A DNA stretch of 64,000 nucleotides from positions 1 to 64,000 of the forward strand of contig JBDZVR010000003.1 of assembly GCA_040255785.1 (NCBI GenBank). Reading direction: 5' to 3'. The translations under genes and the position numbers were made by a program. The stretch's first letter is position 1, and every line of letters starts with the position of its first letter. Origin of the DNA: Allosphingosinicella sp040255785 (GTDB lineage: Bacteria; Pseudomonadota; Alphaproteobacteria; Sphingomonadales; Sphingomonadaceae). Of this stretch, positions 26,414 to 36,112 are shown one piece after another. Under the pieces are notes generated by a model that worked only from the letters and a program-made list of their open reading frames with translations, ran no database searches and was not told the origin of the DNA.

Positions 26414-27043
26414 ATGCCGTCGGATACCGACGGTGGCCGCTATTGGCGCGTGAACTACCGCCACCTTTGGCAAGCAAGATACGCTGGCGTTCGGCGTCGA
26501 TCCCGACACCGGCCTTGCCGAAGCCCGCGAGCAGCGGGACGCAGCCCGGAAGGTTATGGTGCGCGGCGACGATCCGGAGGAGCAGATTCGACTGGAAAAG
26601 ATCTCGTCGGCCGTCGCCGCGTCCAACGGCTCCAAGCGGCCGCCGACGAGTGGCTTGTGAAGATCGAGCGTGAAGGCCACACGCCGTCACCATGAAGGAA
26701 TTGCGCTGGCTTCTGGACTTCATCAACGAGTCCATCGGCCAGCGCCCTATCGCCTCCATTTCCGCACAGGAACATTTGGTGATGCTCCGCAAGTTGGAGA
26801 GCAAGGGCCGCTACGAGACGGCCAGACGCCTTCGCAGCACTGACAGCCAGATATGCTGGCTACGTCATCGCCACGGCCTGCGCAGCGCGCGACGTGGCGG
26901 CGGATCTGCGCGGCGCCTTGATCGAGGCATTCGAGGGGCTTCCCAGCACCCACGCGGTGCTGCGACTGTTGCCGCATGTGTTCGTCCGGCCGGGCGAGCT
27001 GCGCCACGCCGGGTGGTGCGACGTCAACTTCGACAATTGCTGT
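26414..27043 (+). pseudogene. P4-type tyrosine integrase, decayed
   Basis: Conceptual reading across frames gives a P4/DUF4102 integrase lacking its N terminus. 'GGRYWRVNYRHL' changes frame at a T run near 26466 to 'GKQDTLAFGVDPDTGLAEAREQRDAARK'. It shifts again near 26640 to 'ADEWLVKIEREG', near 26690 to 'MKELRWLLDFINESIGQRP', and near 26850 to 'IATACAARDVAADLRGALI'. An internal deletion then joins this to 'EAFEGLPSTHAVLRLLPHVFVRPGELRHAGW', which holds the first catalytic Arg (RPGE). The HxxR and Tyr boxes are missing. At least four frameshifts make it nonfunctional. It identifies the island type. Confidence 0.85.
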
Positions 27044-27294
27044 CGAGCCGGATCGACTGGGGACATCCGTATGGATCTGGATAATAGCCTTTCAAATTCT
27101 CCCCAACCACTTGATGTAAAACGAACTACTGGATTCACGCGGATGCGAGATCGACATTTGCTGTCATTCTGTTGGAACATCAGGAAGCTACAGAATCGAA
27201 AAGCGACGAAACGAAGACCAAGTATGACAGTGTAGACAAGACTCAATTGGATGTGCTACCATTAGTCGATCTACCTTGAAAAGGACGGCGTTCA

Positions 27295-27378
27295 TGCTCC
27301 GCGCCCTGGCACATAAGGTAGAGCGTTCTTTGCGTCACCTTGGCGATGCGCGTTTCGGCGCATGGCCGTCGAGGTGAT
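27295..27378 (+). CDS. Possible 27-residue peptide overlapping the HlyD start
   Basis: An ATG with AAGGA 8 bases upstream opens a frame ('MLRALAHKVERSLRHLGD' onward, to 'WPSR') that stops 17 bases inside the HlyD gene. It could couple translation into HlyD, whose own ATG lacks a ribosome site, or be a remnant of an upstream gene. Low confidence that it is a gene. Confidence 0.25.
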
Positions 27379-28444
27379 TCCGGAAGTGGAGCTAAAGCAG
27401 GCCGAAGAGCTGCCTCGCGCAGGCGGAAGCGGGATACCACGGGCCGACGCTGACGGAGCTACGCTTGACACGCTGATGGCTCTTCGCTTGTCGTCGGCGG
27501 CGAGGGATCCCGGTTCCAAGTCGGGCCACGTAACTTTCCGTCGAGCTTTCGCTGCCATTCTGCTTTTGGGAAGTGTCACGGTCATCGCAGCCTATTTTTT
27601 GGCCGTGCAACCAGGCTCCAGGTCTGTTGCTGCGCCGAAAGCCTCGCCAACTGCGGACGGCCACCTCCAAAGTGGTCAGTTCCAGGCCGCAGGTTTCGTA
27701 GTCGCGCGCCGACAGGCTACCGTCGCCGCCGAAGTCACTGGCCGGTTGGTCGCGCTGCCATTCGAGGAAGGTCAAGAAGTCGAGCGGGGTATGGTACTCG
27801 CGCGGCTGGACAGCCGTGCGGCCGAGACGGAACTTGCAACCGCTCAGGCAGAGGAGGGGACTGCGCGAGCTGGCGTTGCAGAAATTCAAGCCCGGCTCGC
27901 AGACGCGCGAGAGGTGTATGAGCGCTCCCGATCCCTCCTCAGCAGCGGATTCGTGACCGCCTCTCGCGCCTCCGCCGACGAAGCGGGGATGCGGGCGCTG
28001 GAGGCGCAGCTGGCTCGGGCGGAGGCCGAGCTGGAAGCGCAACAGCTCCGGACCCGGCGGGCACGGCAGGAATTGTCGAAGTTCACCATCAGGGCCCCTT
28101 TCACCGGCGTCGTTATCGGCCGCAATGCGCAGGTCGGGGAGATGATTTCCCCGATTTCCGCTGGAGGCGGGTTCACGCGAACGGGCATCTGCACGATCGT
28201 TGACATGAGCAGCCTCGAACTATCGGTCGATGTTAGCGAGCAGAATATCGGTCGGGTAGCGGTGGGAAGCCGCGCGGTCGCCACGCTCGACGCGTACCCC
28301 GGGCTGAGGATACCGGCACGGGTCAGCGCCGTCATCCCGGCGGCAAACCGGGAGAGGGGAACGGTAACAGTGCGTCTAGCGCTCAACGAGCCGGATCGGC
28401 GCGTTCTACCAAATATGGCGGTCAACGTACTGTTCAATCCATAA
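27362..28444 (+). CDS. HlyD/MacA-type periplasmic adaptor
   Basis: A 360-residue membrane fusion protein. A cytoplasmic N terminus of about 60 residues is followed by one helix (about 62-82, 'AFAAILLLGSVTVIAAYFLAV'), a lipoyl half 'VAAEVTGRLVALPFEEGQEVERGMVLARLD', a long alpha-hairpin (about 155-235), the second lipoyl half 'FTIRAPFTGVVIGRNAQVGEM' and a beta-barrel. It should link the inner membrane ABC/FtsX complex encoded just downstream to the periplasm or an outer membrane channel. No TolC gene is present. The gene is less GC-rich than the chromosome around it. Confidence 0.85.
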   Translation: MAVEVIPEVELKQAEELPRAGGSGIPRADADGATLDTLMALRLSSAARDPGSKSGHVTFRRAFAAILLLGSVTVIAAYFLAVQPGSRSVAAPKASPTADGHLQSGQFQAAGFVVARRQATVAAEVTGRLVALPFEEGQEVERGMVLARLDSRAAETELATAQAEEGTARAGVAEIQARLADAREVYERSRSLLSSGFVTASRASADEAGMRALEAQLARAEAELEAQQLRTRRARQELSKFTIRAPFTGVVIGRNAQVGEMISPISAGGGFTRTGICTIVDMSSLELSVDVSEQNIGRVAVGSRAVATLDAYPGLRIPARVSAVIPAANRERGTVTVRLALNEPDRRVLPNMAVNVLFNP

Positions 28445-28540
28445 TCTAAAGAAAGGTCCTAATCCAAAGAAAGACATTGACTAGATGGCCCGTTGCTGTT
28501 CGTGCGCATCTCAGAGGGATAGTTCTAGCGTAGGATTTAG

Positions 28541-28680
28541 CTGCAGGCTGCGGACGTCATCGCTCGCGAAAAGCTTGAGGTCTTCAGTCGTGATGCGATT
28601 GCGCCGTTCCTCGGCCACACACCGGAAACCGCCGACTCGTCCCGCGCCCAGGCCACCCTGATCAAAGCGAGCTCGCAATA

Positions 28681-28681
<1 letters not shown>
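28541..28681 (+). other. Short open fragment ending in TAATG with the ATPase start
   Basis: Between HlyD and the ATPase an open frame without a start codon reads 'EKLEVFSRDAIAPFLGHTPET' and on to 'LIKASSQ', and its TAA overlaps the ATPase ATG by one base. It looks like the tail of a deleted gene rather than random sequence, but no family is recognised. The overlap suggests the ATPase was once translated by coupling to it. Confidence 0.3.
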
Positions 28682-29373
<692 letters not shown>

Positions 29374-29377
<4 letters not shown>

Positions 29378-30537
29378 CTCTCTCGACTCTGGTTCGTCGC
29401 AATCTTCTCCGCAAGGCCGGTCGAACGGCTGTTCTGGTGATTGCAGTCACCGCAGCGTTCCTGCTATTCGGCCTGCTGTCCGCAGTGCAGAGGAATTTCA
29501 CCGCCAGCGACACAGTGGCGGCGGATCGACGGCTCGTCGTCACCAATCGGGTTGGCTTCACGCAATCTCTCCCGATCACCTACCTTGAGCGAATCCGGAG
29601 CCTGCCAGGCGTTAGTGCCGTCAGCTATAGCTCGATTCTTGGCGGATACTTCAGGGAGAAACGAAGCCTCTTCCCGGTAGTCGCGACGGACCCGGCTTCC
29701 TATCTTGGCCTCTATCCCGAACTCCTGCTGTCGCCGCAGGAGCGGGCGGCTTTCGTCCAGGACCGAAACTCGATCCTTGTTGGAGAGAATCTCGCCAGGC
29801 GGTTCGGGTGGAAAGCGGGAGACAGCGTTCCGATACGCTCAACGGCCGGTCTTCAGGGAGAGGGCCAGTTTGCCGGGACCTACCGCATCGCAGGTATCTT
29901 CACGGCAACGGAAAGGTCCACCGGAACTGGCCTCGCACTGTTGCACTATGAGGCGTTTAACGATGTCCGCGGGGCAGACCGGGACACGGTCGGCAGCATC
30001 CTGGTCATGTCTGGCGATCCACGCAGCAATGACGATCTAGCGAACCGCATCGACGCGTTGTTCGCGAATTCGCCCTACCGCACGCGTACCGTCACCGAGC
30101 AAGAGTTTGGGCGAGCCTTGGTCGCACAGCTTGGAAATATCACCTCAATCGTCGCCGCAGTGAGTGGAGCCGGATTCTTCGCAGTCTTGCTAATCGTCGC
30201 GAGCGCTACTGCTACGTCGGTCCGCGAACGCCGAAGCGAGCTGGCCGTGCTACGCACGCTGGGGTTTCCCCCTGCGCGGATCGCCCGGATGATTTTTGCG
30301 GAGGCAGGCATCATCACGCTCCTCGGTGGCATGGTTGGTTTGACCCTGGCGTCAAGCATCAGCAATGCGCTCCGATCGCTTCAGAACGGCCTTTTCGCTC
30401 GCATGGAAATCACGCTGCCGGCGGTCGTGATCGCGGTCCTGATCATGATAGCTTTCGCGGTGCTCGGATCGCTGGCGCCGATCGCCCAGGTCCTGCGGAT
30501 GCCGGTAAGCGCGGCCTTGGCTCGGAGAGGTGCATGA
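29374..30537 (+). CDS. FtsX-like ABC permease 1
   Basis: A 387-residue inner membrane protein. Helix 1 is about residues 19-41 ('AVLVIAVTAAFLLFGLLSAV'), followed by a large periplasmic domain (MacB_PCD type, about 42-260) and three C-terminal helices with 'ERRSELAVLRTLGFPPARIARMIFAEAG', the FtsX signature. It overlaps the ATPase gene and the next permease by 4 bases each. Together the two permeases and the ATPase should form a MacB-type mechanotransmission or export complex with the HlyD adaptor. Substrate unknown. Confidence 0.88.
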
Positions 30538-31712
30538 CAGGTTTGGCGCAGCTTCGAACAGTGGCCGGAATCGGGCTTTGGAGCGTCCCACGCAGGCCCT
30601 GGTCGTCCGCCACGACCGTGCTGGCCATCGCGCTCGTAGTCCTCGTATTACTCGCATTCCTCTCCATCGGAGAGGGCTTTCGCCGGACCCTTGAGAGCTC
30701 GGGCTCTCCTGGAATCGCGATCATCAGCCGCGATGACGGCCTCGGCACCGGAGCCAGCGCGATCAGTCGTGATGAGATGGCTACACTGTCCACCGCGCCA
30801 GGGATCCTTAGGCAGCAGGGCGGAGAGCTCGCGATCTCTCCAGAGATAGTTATTCCGGTCACCGCACTGACGAAGAAAAACACTGAAGCGAATCTTTCTC
30901 TTCGCGGAGTCGATTTCGCCAGCCCAATAGCCGAAACAGGATTGACGTTCGTCGCCGGACGAATGCCGCGGCCAGGAACAAATGAGATCGCCGTCGGGCG
31001 ATCCGCAGAGGGAGAGTTCGCCGGCCTTGAACTCGGTCGCCACAGTGAGTTGGGAGGCCATGATTGGGTTGTGGTTGGCGTCTTCGCGGCCAATGGAAGC
31101 GCATACGAGTCCGAGGTGCGCGCTGATCTCAACCTACTCCGCACACTCTTCAATCGGGGCCCGACTGCGCAGATTGTTCGCGCACGGGTCGATGCCGGCG
31201 GGTCGCTTGAGCACCTACAGGCATTTCTTCACGCGGAGCCTCAGCTCAGGCTGAAAGCGGAGCCGGAGCGTGACTATTTCCTCAGAGCGGGCCGCTCCGG
31301 TGCTTTCATTCAGAGACTGGGCTGGCCACTCGCCATTATTATGGCAATCGGCGCCCTATGCGGGGCGGCGAATACCATGTCCTCCTCGACCGCCTCGCGT
31401 ACTCGAGAGATCGCCACTCTCCGCGCCCTCGGCTTCCGGCGCCTTCCGATCTTCGGCGGGGTGATGATTGAGTCTCTCGCTCTCGCTCTGGCGGGTGCGA
31501 TTCTCGGTATTGTCGTGGCATGGGTCCTATTTAACGGCGTCCGCGGATCTACGTTGGGCTCATCCCTCGGCCAAGTCGTGTTCGAATACCGGCTGTCGCT
31601 GGCAATCGCCACGAAAGCGACCATTCTCGCGCTGCTAATAGGAGCGATCGGGGGCGCGGTTCCCGCCTGGCGGGCCGCCCGCCGTCCGCTCCGCGACATT
31701 TCGGACGAATGA
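30534..31712 (+). CDS. FtsX-like ABC permease 2
   Basis: A 392-residue protein with the same four-helix plan as its upstream neighbour: helix 1 near residues 24-45 ('WSSATTVLAIALVVLVLLAFLS'), a periplasmic domain, and the FtsX block 'ASRTREIATLRALGFRRLPIFGGVMIESLALA'. It starts in an ATGA overlap with permease 1, so the pair likely forms a heterodimer. It is the last gene of the HlyD-ABC-FtsX-FtsX operon, after which GC content rises to the level of the chromosome. Confidence 0.88.
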   Translation: MTGLAQLRTVAGIGLWSVPRRPWSSATTVLAIALVVLVLLAFLSIGEGFRRTLESSGSPGIAIISRDDGLGTGASAISRDEMATLSTAPGILRQQGGELAISPEIVIPVTALTKKNTEANLSLRGVDFASPIAETGLTFVAGRMPRPGTNEIAVGRSAEGEFAGLELGRHSELGGHDWVVVGVFAANGSAYESEVRADLNLLRTLFNRGPTAQIVRARVDAGGSLEHLQAFLHAEPQLRLKAEPERDYFLRAGRSGAFIQRLGWPLAIIMAIGALCGAANTMSSSTASRTREIATLRALGFRRLPIFGGVMIESLALALAGAILGIVVAWVLFNGVRGSTLGSSLGQVVFEYRLSLAIATKATILALLIGAIGGAVPAWRAARRPLRDISDE

Positions 31713-31870
31713 TCTTTCCATGTGCCTCCACTCCCGGCGTCGGACGCAGCCGTGGCTTTCGGGGAAGAGAAAGGCTCAGTCGCGAGCGTGGTATATCGTG
31801 CGACAGATGGATCCTCACGAATTCGCCGCGGCCGCCCATGGCGGTCACCTGCCCCGAAAAAATGGCCCCG

Positions 31871-31896
31871 CGCCACCGCGATGCGCCACCGCGATG
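31871..31896. repeat. Tandem 13-base repeat at the right side of the island
   Basis: cgccaccgcgatg occurs twice head to tail in the 246-base non-coding gap between the exporter and the PPC-domain gene. It lies where base composition changes from island-like to chromosome-like. No other structure is obvious in the gap. Confidence 0.5.
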
Positions 31897-31958
31897 CGCC
31901 GCGAGCCCGGGCCGCGCGGTGGCGGCTCGGGCGGATTCGGGGCGCTGTGCGCGACTTG

Positions 31959-32708
31959 TCAGTTCAGCCGGTTGAAGCGCAGCGTCCAGGGGCCGTCGCG
32001 GTGCGAGAATTGACCGGCGCGGACGGTGAAGCGCCCGCTATGTGGCGCGGTGAACAGGAGCAACGCGTTGAGGCCTTCGCCGCTGTCATCGTCGGTCGCG
32101 AGCGGATCGCCTGACTCGCCACCGGACGCGTAGATGCGCAGCACGGGATCGAAGCCTGCCGCATCGAGCCGCAGCAGCACCTGCTGCCCCGCGCGAAGAT
32201 CGACCGCGAAGTCGCTGTAATGCGCGCCGCGCGCGTCGCGCGGCGAACGATTGCTGAAGTGGCCCTCGTTGACCGCCCGCAGCACCGGCAGCGCCGTGGC
32301 GGCGGCCGCGGTGCCGAGCTTTTCGACCGTCATTTCGTAATCGCCGCCGCGCGCCGTATAGCTGAGGACGCGAAAGGTATAGACGTCCGCGCGCGGCGCG
32401 GCGAAATCGAGCCTGGCGTCGGGATAGCCGCCGGAATCGTCGTCGCGAGCGAGCGGGCTGCCGGCGCGGTTGCTGCGCGGATGGATTTCGATGATCGGAT
32501 CGATCCCCGCGTCGCGTGCCTCGACGGTGACGCGGACGCGTTCGCCGGCGTTGAGCCAGACATCCCAGTCGCTGAACGGCTGGCCGCGCGCGTTGCGCTG
32601 GGGCGAGGCATTGAGCGTGCCCTCGTGGCGGGAAACGTCCTGCGCCGCGCCGGCGGTGGCGACGAGCGCCAGGAGCATCGCCGGCAACCGCCATATGTGC
32701 TTGTTCAT
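31959..32708 (-). CDS. Secreted protein with two PPC-like domains
   Basis: A 249-residue exported protein with a strong ribosome site (GGAGG). The signal peptide is 'MNKHIWRLPAMLLALVATAGA'. The mature protein is two copies of a beta-sandwich like the bacterial pre-peptidase C-terminal domain. Repeat 1 has 'WLNAGERVRVTVEARDAGIDPIIEI' and 'LARDDDSGG', and repeat 2 has 'DLRAGQQVLLRLDAAGFDPVLRI' and 'LATDDDSGEG'. PPC domains usually sit beside a secreted peptidase; here no catalytic domain is present, so the protein consists of these domains alone. It is read divergently from the LuxR-type regulator. Confidence 0.75.
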   Translation of the reverse strand: MNKHIWRLPAMLLALVATAGAAQDVSRHEGTLNASPQRNARGQPFSDWDVWLNAGERVRVTVEARDAGIDPIIEIHPRSNRAGSPLARDDDSGGYPDARLDFAAPRADVYTFRVLSYTARGGDYEMTVEKLGTAAAATALPVLRAVNEGHFSNRSPRDARGAHYSDFAVDLRAGQQVLLRLDAAGFDPVLRIYASGGESGDPLATDDDSGEGLNALLLFTAPHSGRFTVRAGQFSHRDGPWTLRFNRLN

Positions 32709-33199
32709 GGTCCTCCTTCCCCTGAAACGGCCCGAGATGACGGGACCAGGCCCTAGCCGGGCGCCGGCGCCGGCGGCGTCCCTCAAATGAGGGAGGCGCC
32801 GCCGCCGGATGCCGGCTATGCGCATTGCGGTTTCCCGGCGCCGCCGCGGCGTCGTCCGTTGGGCGAATGATGACCGGACCGAACGATTCATCCTGCCAGG
32901 CGCCCGCCGGCACATCGCCGGCGCCGGACAAATCGGCGATGCGGGAGAAGGGGCGCGCGCCATCCGCGATGCGCGGGGTGGATTCCCCGATGATCGTGAG
33001 GCAGGATCATGAACGAGGTGGCCCAGGTCCCGCGCGCGGGCGGACCGCGTCCGGGGCCTCGGGATCGTCAGCGCGGTGCCGGCGAGGCCGCGACATGGAT
33101 CGGCGCCGCGGTCGGCCTTCGGCCTGGTCGACGGTCCGCAAGGGGAGGCATCTGCAGGCGGGCAAGGACTCCTCCGCGTGCACGATGAGGGGGAGTGGC
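32709..33199. other. 491-base divergent intergenic region
   Basis: No gene is supported between the divergent PPC-domain and LuxR-type genes. Both promoters should lie here. The only clear structure is the hairpin at 32772-32803, 64 bases upstream of the PPC gene start. Confidence 0.5.
32772..32803. promoter_or_regulatory. Strong hairpin upstream of the PPC-domain gene
   Basis: ggcggcgtccctc pairs with gagggaggcgccgcc, a 13-base-pair stem with a two-base bulge and the loop aaat. It lies in the control region of two divergent genes, so it may be an operator, an RNA structure in the 5' leader or an upstream terminator. Confidence 0.45.
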
Positions 33200-34303
33200 G
33201 TGGGGGTCAGTACCGAAACCGTCAGCCGCGTCGCGGAGAAGTTTCAGCTTGCCGGGCTCGGCGGCATGGCCTGGGACGAGGCCGTCGGGGATCTTGCCGC
33301 GCTGGCGGGCGCGAGCGCCGGCGAGTTGATCGGCCTCGGCGCCGATGCCGCGGTACCGTTCAACCTGATAACCGGCCACGACGCCGACGTCTCGGAGCGT
33401 TTCATCGCCGCCGGCGGGGGCGATCCCAATATCAACTCCCGGGTACGGATCGGTGGCCGCGCGCGCGAGCTCGAGGTCCTCGACGAAACCGCCTTCACCA
33501 CCGCCGAGGACATGGCCCGCCACGAACCCTATGCGGACTGGATTCACCGGTACGATTTCGCCAGCATCTGCCTCACTCCGCTGGTGAGGGACGAAGGGCT
33601 GCTGGTCGGCCTGGCGGTGATCCGCACGGCGAAGCAGGGCCTGATCAGCCCCGATGAGAAGCGGGCCTTCGCCGAGGTGGCGGCGCATGCGCGCGGCGCC
33701 GTGCGCACGCAGCTCCTGCTGCAGCGCCGAAGCCTCGAATTCGCCAGCGGCCTGCTCGACGCGATCGGGGCCTGTGTCTTTCTCTGCGATCCGATGGCCC
33801 GGGTCCTGGCGATGTCGGAATCGGCCGAGCGGCTGCTGGCCGACGGCCGCCATCTGAAGCTCGTCCACGGCCAGCTCGCGGCAGCCGTCGATTCGGCCCA
33901 GCCCGGACTCCAGTCGATGATCGGCGAGGCCGCCAACCCCGCATCGCCGCCGCGGACGGGGCCAATCCCGCTGCCCGCCGGCGGCGGCGGCGCATTGCTC
34001 GTCGAGGCGGCGCCGGTGCCGCGCAGCCATCCGATCGGGCTTGGCGTCGCCGCGCTCGTCATCGTCCACCAGCCCGGCGAGAATCGCCGGCGCGTCGCCG
34101 AAGCGGCAACCGCCCTGTTCGGGCTGACCCCGGCCGAGGCGAGCGTCGCCGCGCAACTCGCGCTCGGCCGCTCGGTGGCCGGCATCGCCGGCGCCGGCGG
34201 CGTCTCGGTGCAGACGGTGCGCAGCCACCTGAAGCGGATCTTCGACAAGGCCGACGTGCGCAGCCAGAGCGAGCTCGCATCGAAGCTGGCGCGATTTGGA
34301 TGA
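33200..34303 (+). CDS. LuxR-type transcriptional regulator
   Basis: A 367-residue regulator. The GTG start (MGVSTETVSRVAEKF) has GAGGGGG 6 bases upstream; an ATG five codons earlier is the alternative. The N-terminal 260 residues hold a sensor region, perhaps GAF/PAS-like ('FASICLTPLVRDEGLLVGLAVIRT'). The C terminus is a LuxR/GerE helix-turn-helix: 'LFGLTPAEASVAAQLALGRSVAGIAGAGGVSVQTVRSHLKRIFDKADVRSQSEL'. The residues 'GAGGVS' replace the more usual 'A..LGIS'. It reads away from the PPC-domain gene and toward a small secreted protein gene. Confidence 0.85.
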   Translation: MGVSTETVSRVAEKFQLAGLGGMAWDEAVGDLAALAGASAGELIGLGADAAVPFNLITGHDADVSERFIAAGGGDPNINSRVRIGGRARELEVLDETAFTTAEDMARHEPYADWIHRYDFASICLTPLVRDEGLLVGLAVIRTAKQGLISPDEKRAFAEVAAHARGAVRTQLLLQRRSLEFASGLLDAIGACVFLCDPMARVLAMSESAERLLADGRHLKLVHGQLAAAVDSAQPGLQSMIGEAANPASPPRTGPIPLPAGGGGALLVEAAPVPRSHPIGLGVAALVIVHQPGENRRRVAEAATALFGLTPAEASVAAQLALGRSVAGIAGAGGVSVQTVRSHLKRIFDKADVRSQSELASKLARFG

Positions 34304-34346
34304 CCGGCCGGCCCCGGCGTGATGGAGTGAAGAGGAACAAGTGCTC

Positions 34347-34847
34347 ATGAAGCATTCGACATGGCTCGCCGCAGCGGCGCTCGCGCTAGCGACGCCGGCG
34401 CAGGGCGTCGTGCACGCCTTTCACTGCGCGTTCGACCTGACGCTCCAGGTGGGCACGCTGCGCGATTCGCGCCCGCAGAACGTGATGTTCATCCTCGAGG
34501 AGGAGACGCGCAAGATCTGCATCGTCGATGACCTTCCGGCCGGCAATGCCGGCGGCGCGCTCAATGTCGCGTTGCTCTATGACGCGCTCGATGCCACTGC
34601 CGCGCAGACGCCCTATTGCTCCCCGGGGCAGCGCTTCGGCAGCTTTCCGAGCGTGGCGCAGGCCGGACCCGTGGCGTCGAGCCGCATCGTCGCGGGCTAC
34701 CGCTTCCGCGCCGACGGCTCGGGCATCGGCTTCGACGTCAGCCTGCCCTCGCTGACGATGCAGGTGATCGACCTGCCGGACCGCCCGTCGGGTTATTCGG
34801 GCACCGGCCGCTGCCGGACCAAGCCGCTACCCGGCTTCGTGTTCTAG
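34347..34847 (+). CDS. Secreted protein, family unknown
   Basis: A 166-residue exported protein. AGAGGA lies 10 bases before this ATG and 4 bases before an in-frame GTG at 34341, so either may start. The signal peptide is 'MKHSTWLAAAALALATPAQG'. The mature part has four cysteines ('HAFHCAFDL', 'RKICIVDD', 'TPYCSPG', 'TGRCRTK'), which could form two disulfides. No catalytic motif or known domain is recognised. It follows the LuxR-type gene after 43 bases and may be cotranscribed with it. Confidence 0.6.
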   Translation: MKHSTWLAAAALALATPAQGVVHAFHCAFDLTLQVGTLRDSRPQNVMFILEEETRKICIVDDLPAGNAGGALNVALLYDALDATAAQTPYCSPGQRFGSFPSVAQAGPVASSRIVAGYRFRADGSGIGFDVSLPSLTMQVIDLPDRPSGYSGTGRCRTKPLPGFVF

Positions 34848-34979
34848 CGTGAGCGGAGGCGATCTTGCGCGGCCTTGCCCCGCCAGTGGCAAGGGAATGA
34901 ACCGCCCGCGATCGGCGTCCGACGGGCTCCCGTCGTCGGCCCGCTTGCCCGCGAGCGACCAGGACAAGGAGAGTGAGAC

Positions 34980-35108
34980 ATGCCGGGAAGACTGACCATC
35001 GCTGCCTTCGTCGCGTCGCGGCCATCCGCCGATGCGGCCGCCGCTCCCATGATCGGGACGCTGCGCCCCCCTCCCGCCCCGTGGCCCGCTGACGGGGAGG
35101 CTCGCTGA
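34980..35108 (+). CDS. Possible 42-residue leader peptide
   Basis: An ATG with a strong AAGGAG ribosome site 8 bases upstream opens a 42-residue frame ('MPGRLTIAAFVASRPSADAA' onward). Its TGA overlaps the ATG of the next gene (TGATG). The overlap and the strong site fit translational coupling into the TPR-like gene. The peptide has no recognisable motif, so its own function is doubtful. Confidence 0.35.
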   Translation: MPGRLTIAAFVASRPSADAAAAPMIGTLRPPPAPWPADGEAR

Positions 35109-36112
35109 TGGCCGTGTTCCTCGCCGCGACGCTCGCCCTCTCCATCCCGCCTGTCCCTCCGGTGTCGCCGTCAGCGCCGTGCCCGGCGATCGAGGCGCTC
35201 GCCAGCGACGCGACGGCGTCGGATCTCGAAGGGCTGGTCCGCGCGGCCGCGGCGGCGATGGCGGGCGGGGACCGCGCCAGCGCCGAATCACTGGCCCGGC
35301 GGGCCCTCGGCGGCAGCGGCCCCGACGTGGACCGCGCCTGGGCGGCGCGCCTGCTTGTCGATCTCGGCCTCGCCCGCGGCGACATGAGCGAGGCCGAGGC
35401 GATTCTCGCGTGCAATTCCCTGCAGGGCGAGGCCTGGACCCACGCCCGCGCCTGGCTCGCCTATCGCCAGCGGCGATATGCCGAAGCCGTGCTCCTGCTC
35501 CAGCCGCTGACGCGGCCGCGCCACCACAGCCTCCCGCGCTGGTCGATCGTCCACGAAGATCTCGGCGACAGCTTCGCCAGGCTCGGACGGACGGCCGATG
35601 CGCATGCGCAATGGCGGATCGCGCTCGCGACCGATCACGATCCCGGCCCGACCGGCTGGGACAGGGAGGCACTCGCCGCCAAGCTCGCCGACGCAGTCGC
35701 CGCGCCGGGCGGCGCCCCGGCGATGCTGCCGCTGCAATATTGGGACGATGCGGTGTCGATCCTCGACATGGCCTCGATCCAGCGCACCGAGGCCGGGGTG
35801 CGCTTCTCGAAGCTCGTCCTGCTTGAGAGCGACAACCGCGACACGGCCTATGGCATCGACAGCTGGGAGGTGCGCTGCGACGAGCCCGAGTCCCGTGTGC
35901 TTTCCGTGCGCCGCTTCAACGCGGCCGGGGAGGCGGTCGGCGGCGTCGATCAGCCCGCCCGCTGGCGCCGCGACCTTCCCGGCGATCCCTGGCTCGGCAC
36001 CGAGCGCGCGCTCGTCTGCGCAGTCGAACCCGGCATGGCCCTGGCGCCGCGCCAGCGCACCGATGCCGAGCTCCTGCGCGCCTACCGCGCGGGGGACGTC
36101 CTGTTCGACTGA
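35108..36112 (+). CDS. Exported TPR-like protein
   Basis: A 334-residue protein. The N-terminal 'MAVFLAATLALSIPPVPPVS' may be a short signal peptide. The central part is built of helical repeats ('ALGGSGPDVDRAWAARLLVDLGLARGDMSEAEAIL', 'LAYRQRRYAEAVLLL', 'LGDSFARLGRTADAHAQWRIAL'), typical of TPR solenoids. The C-terminal 120 residues ('YGIDSWEVRCDEPESRVLSVRRFNAAG') resemble a periplasmic beta domain often fused to TPR proteins of sphingomonads. A likely role is protein-protein scaffolding; no partner is identified. Confidence 0.6.
   Translation: MAVFLAATLALSIPPVPPVSPSAPCPAIEALASDATASDLEGLVRAAAAAMAGGDRASAESLARRALGGSGPDVDRAWAARLLVDLGLARGDMSEAEAILACNSLQGEAWTHARAWLAYRQRRYAEAVLLLQPLTRPRHHSLPRWSIVHEDLGDSFARLGRTADAHAQWRIALATDHDPGPTGWDREALAAKLADAVAAPGGAPAMLPLQYWDDAVSILDMASIQRTEAGVRFSKLVLLESDNRDTAYGIDSWEVRCDEPESRVLSVRRFNAAGEAVGGVDQPARWRRDLPGDPWLGTERALVCAVEPGMALAPRQRTDAELLRAYRAGDVLFD

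Larger units (their letters stand above)
24403..27235. mobile_element. Tandem integrated-element remnants at tRNA-Glu
   Basis: Three copies of the tRNA-Glu 3' end (24462-24489, 25466-25493, 26306-26323) bound two segments of about 1.0 and 0.84 kb and are followed by a decayed P4-type integrase read away from the tRNA, the usual position for such an integrase next to attL. Base composition is visibly less GC-rich than in the flanks from about 24720 on. The right end of the oldest element is not identifiable. Cargo: a phage-like fragment, two small membrane proteins and a secreted protein. Confidence 0.75.

Noticed and set aside
31840..31860. ggtcacctgccccga as the right attachment site of the island
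   Set aside because: It shares only short blocks with the 28-base core and needs gaps; chance similarity is as likely.
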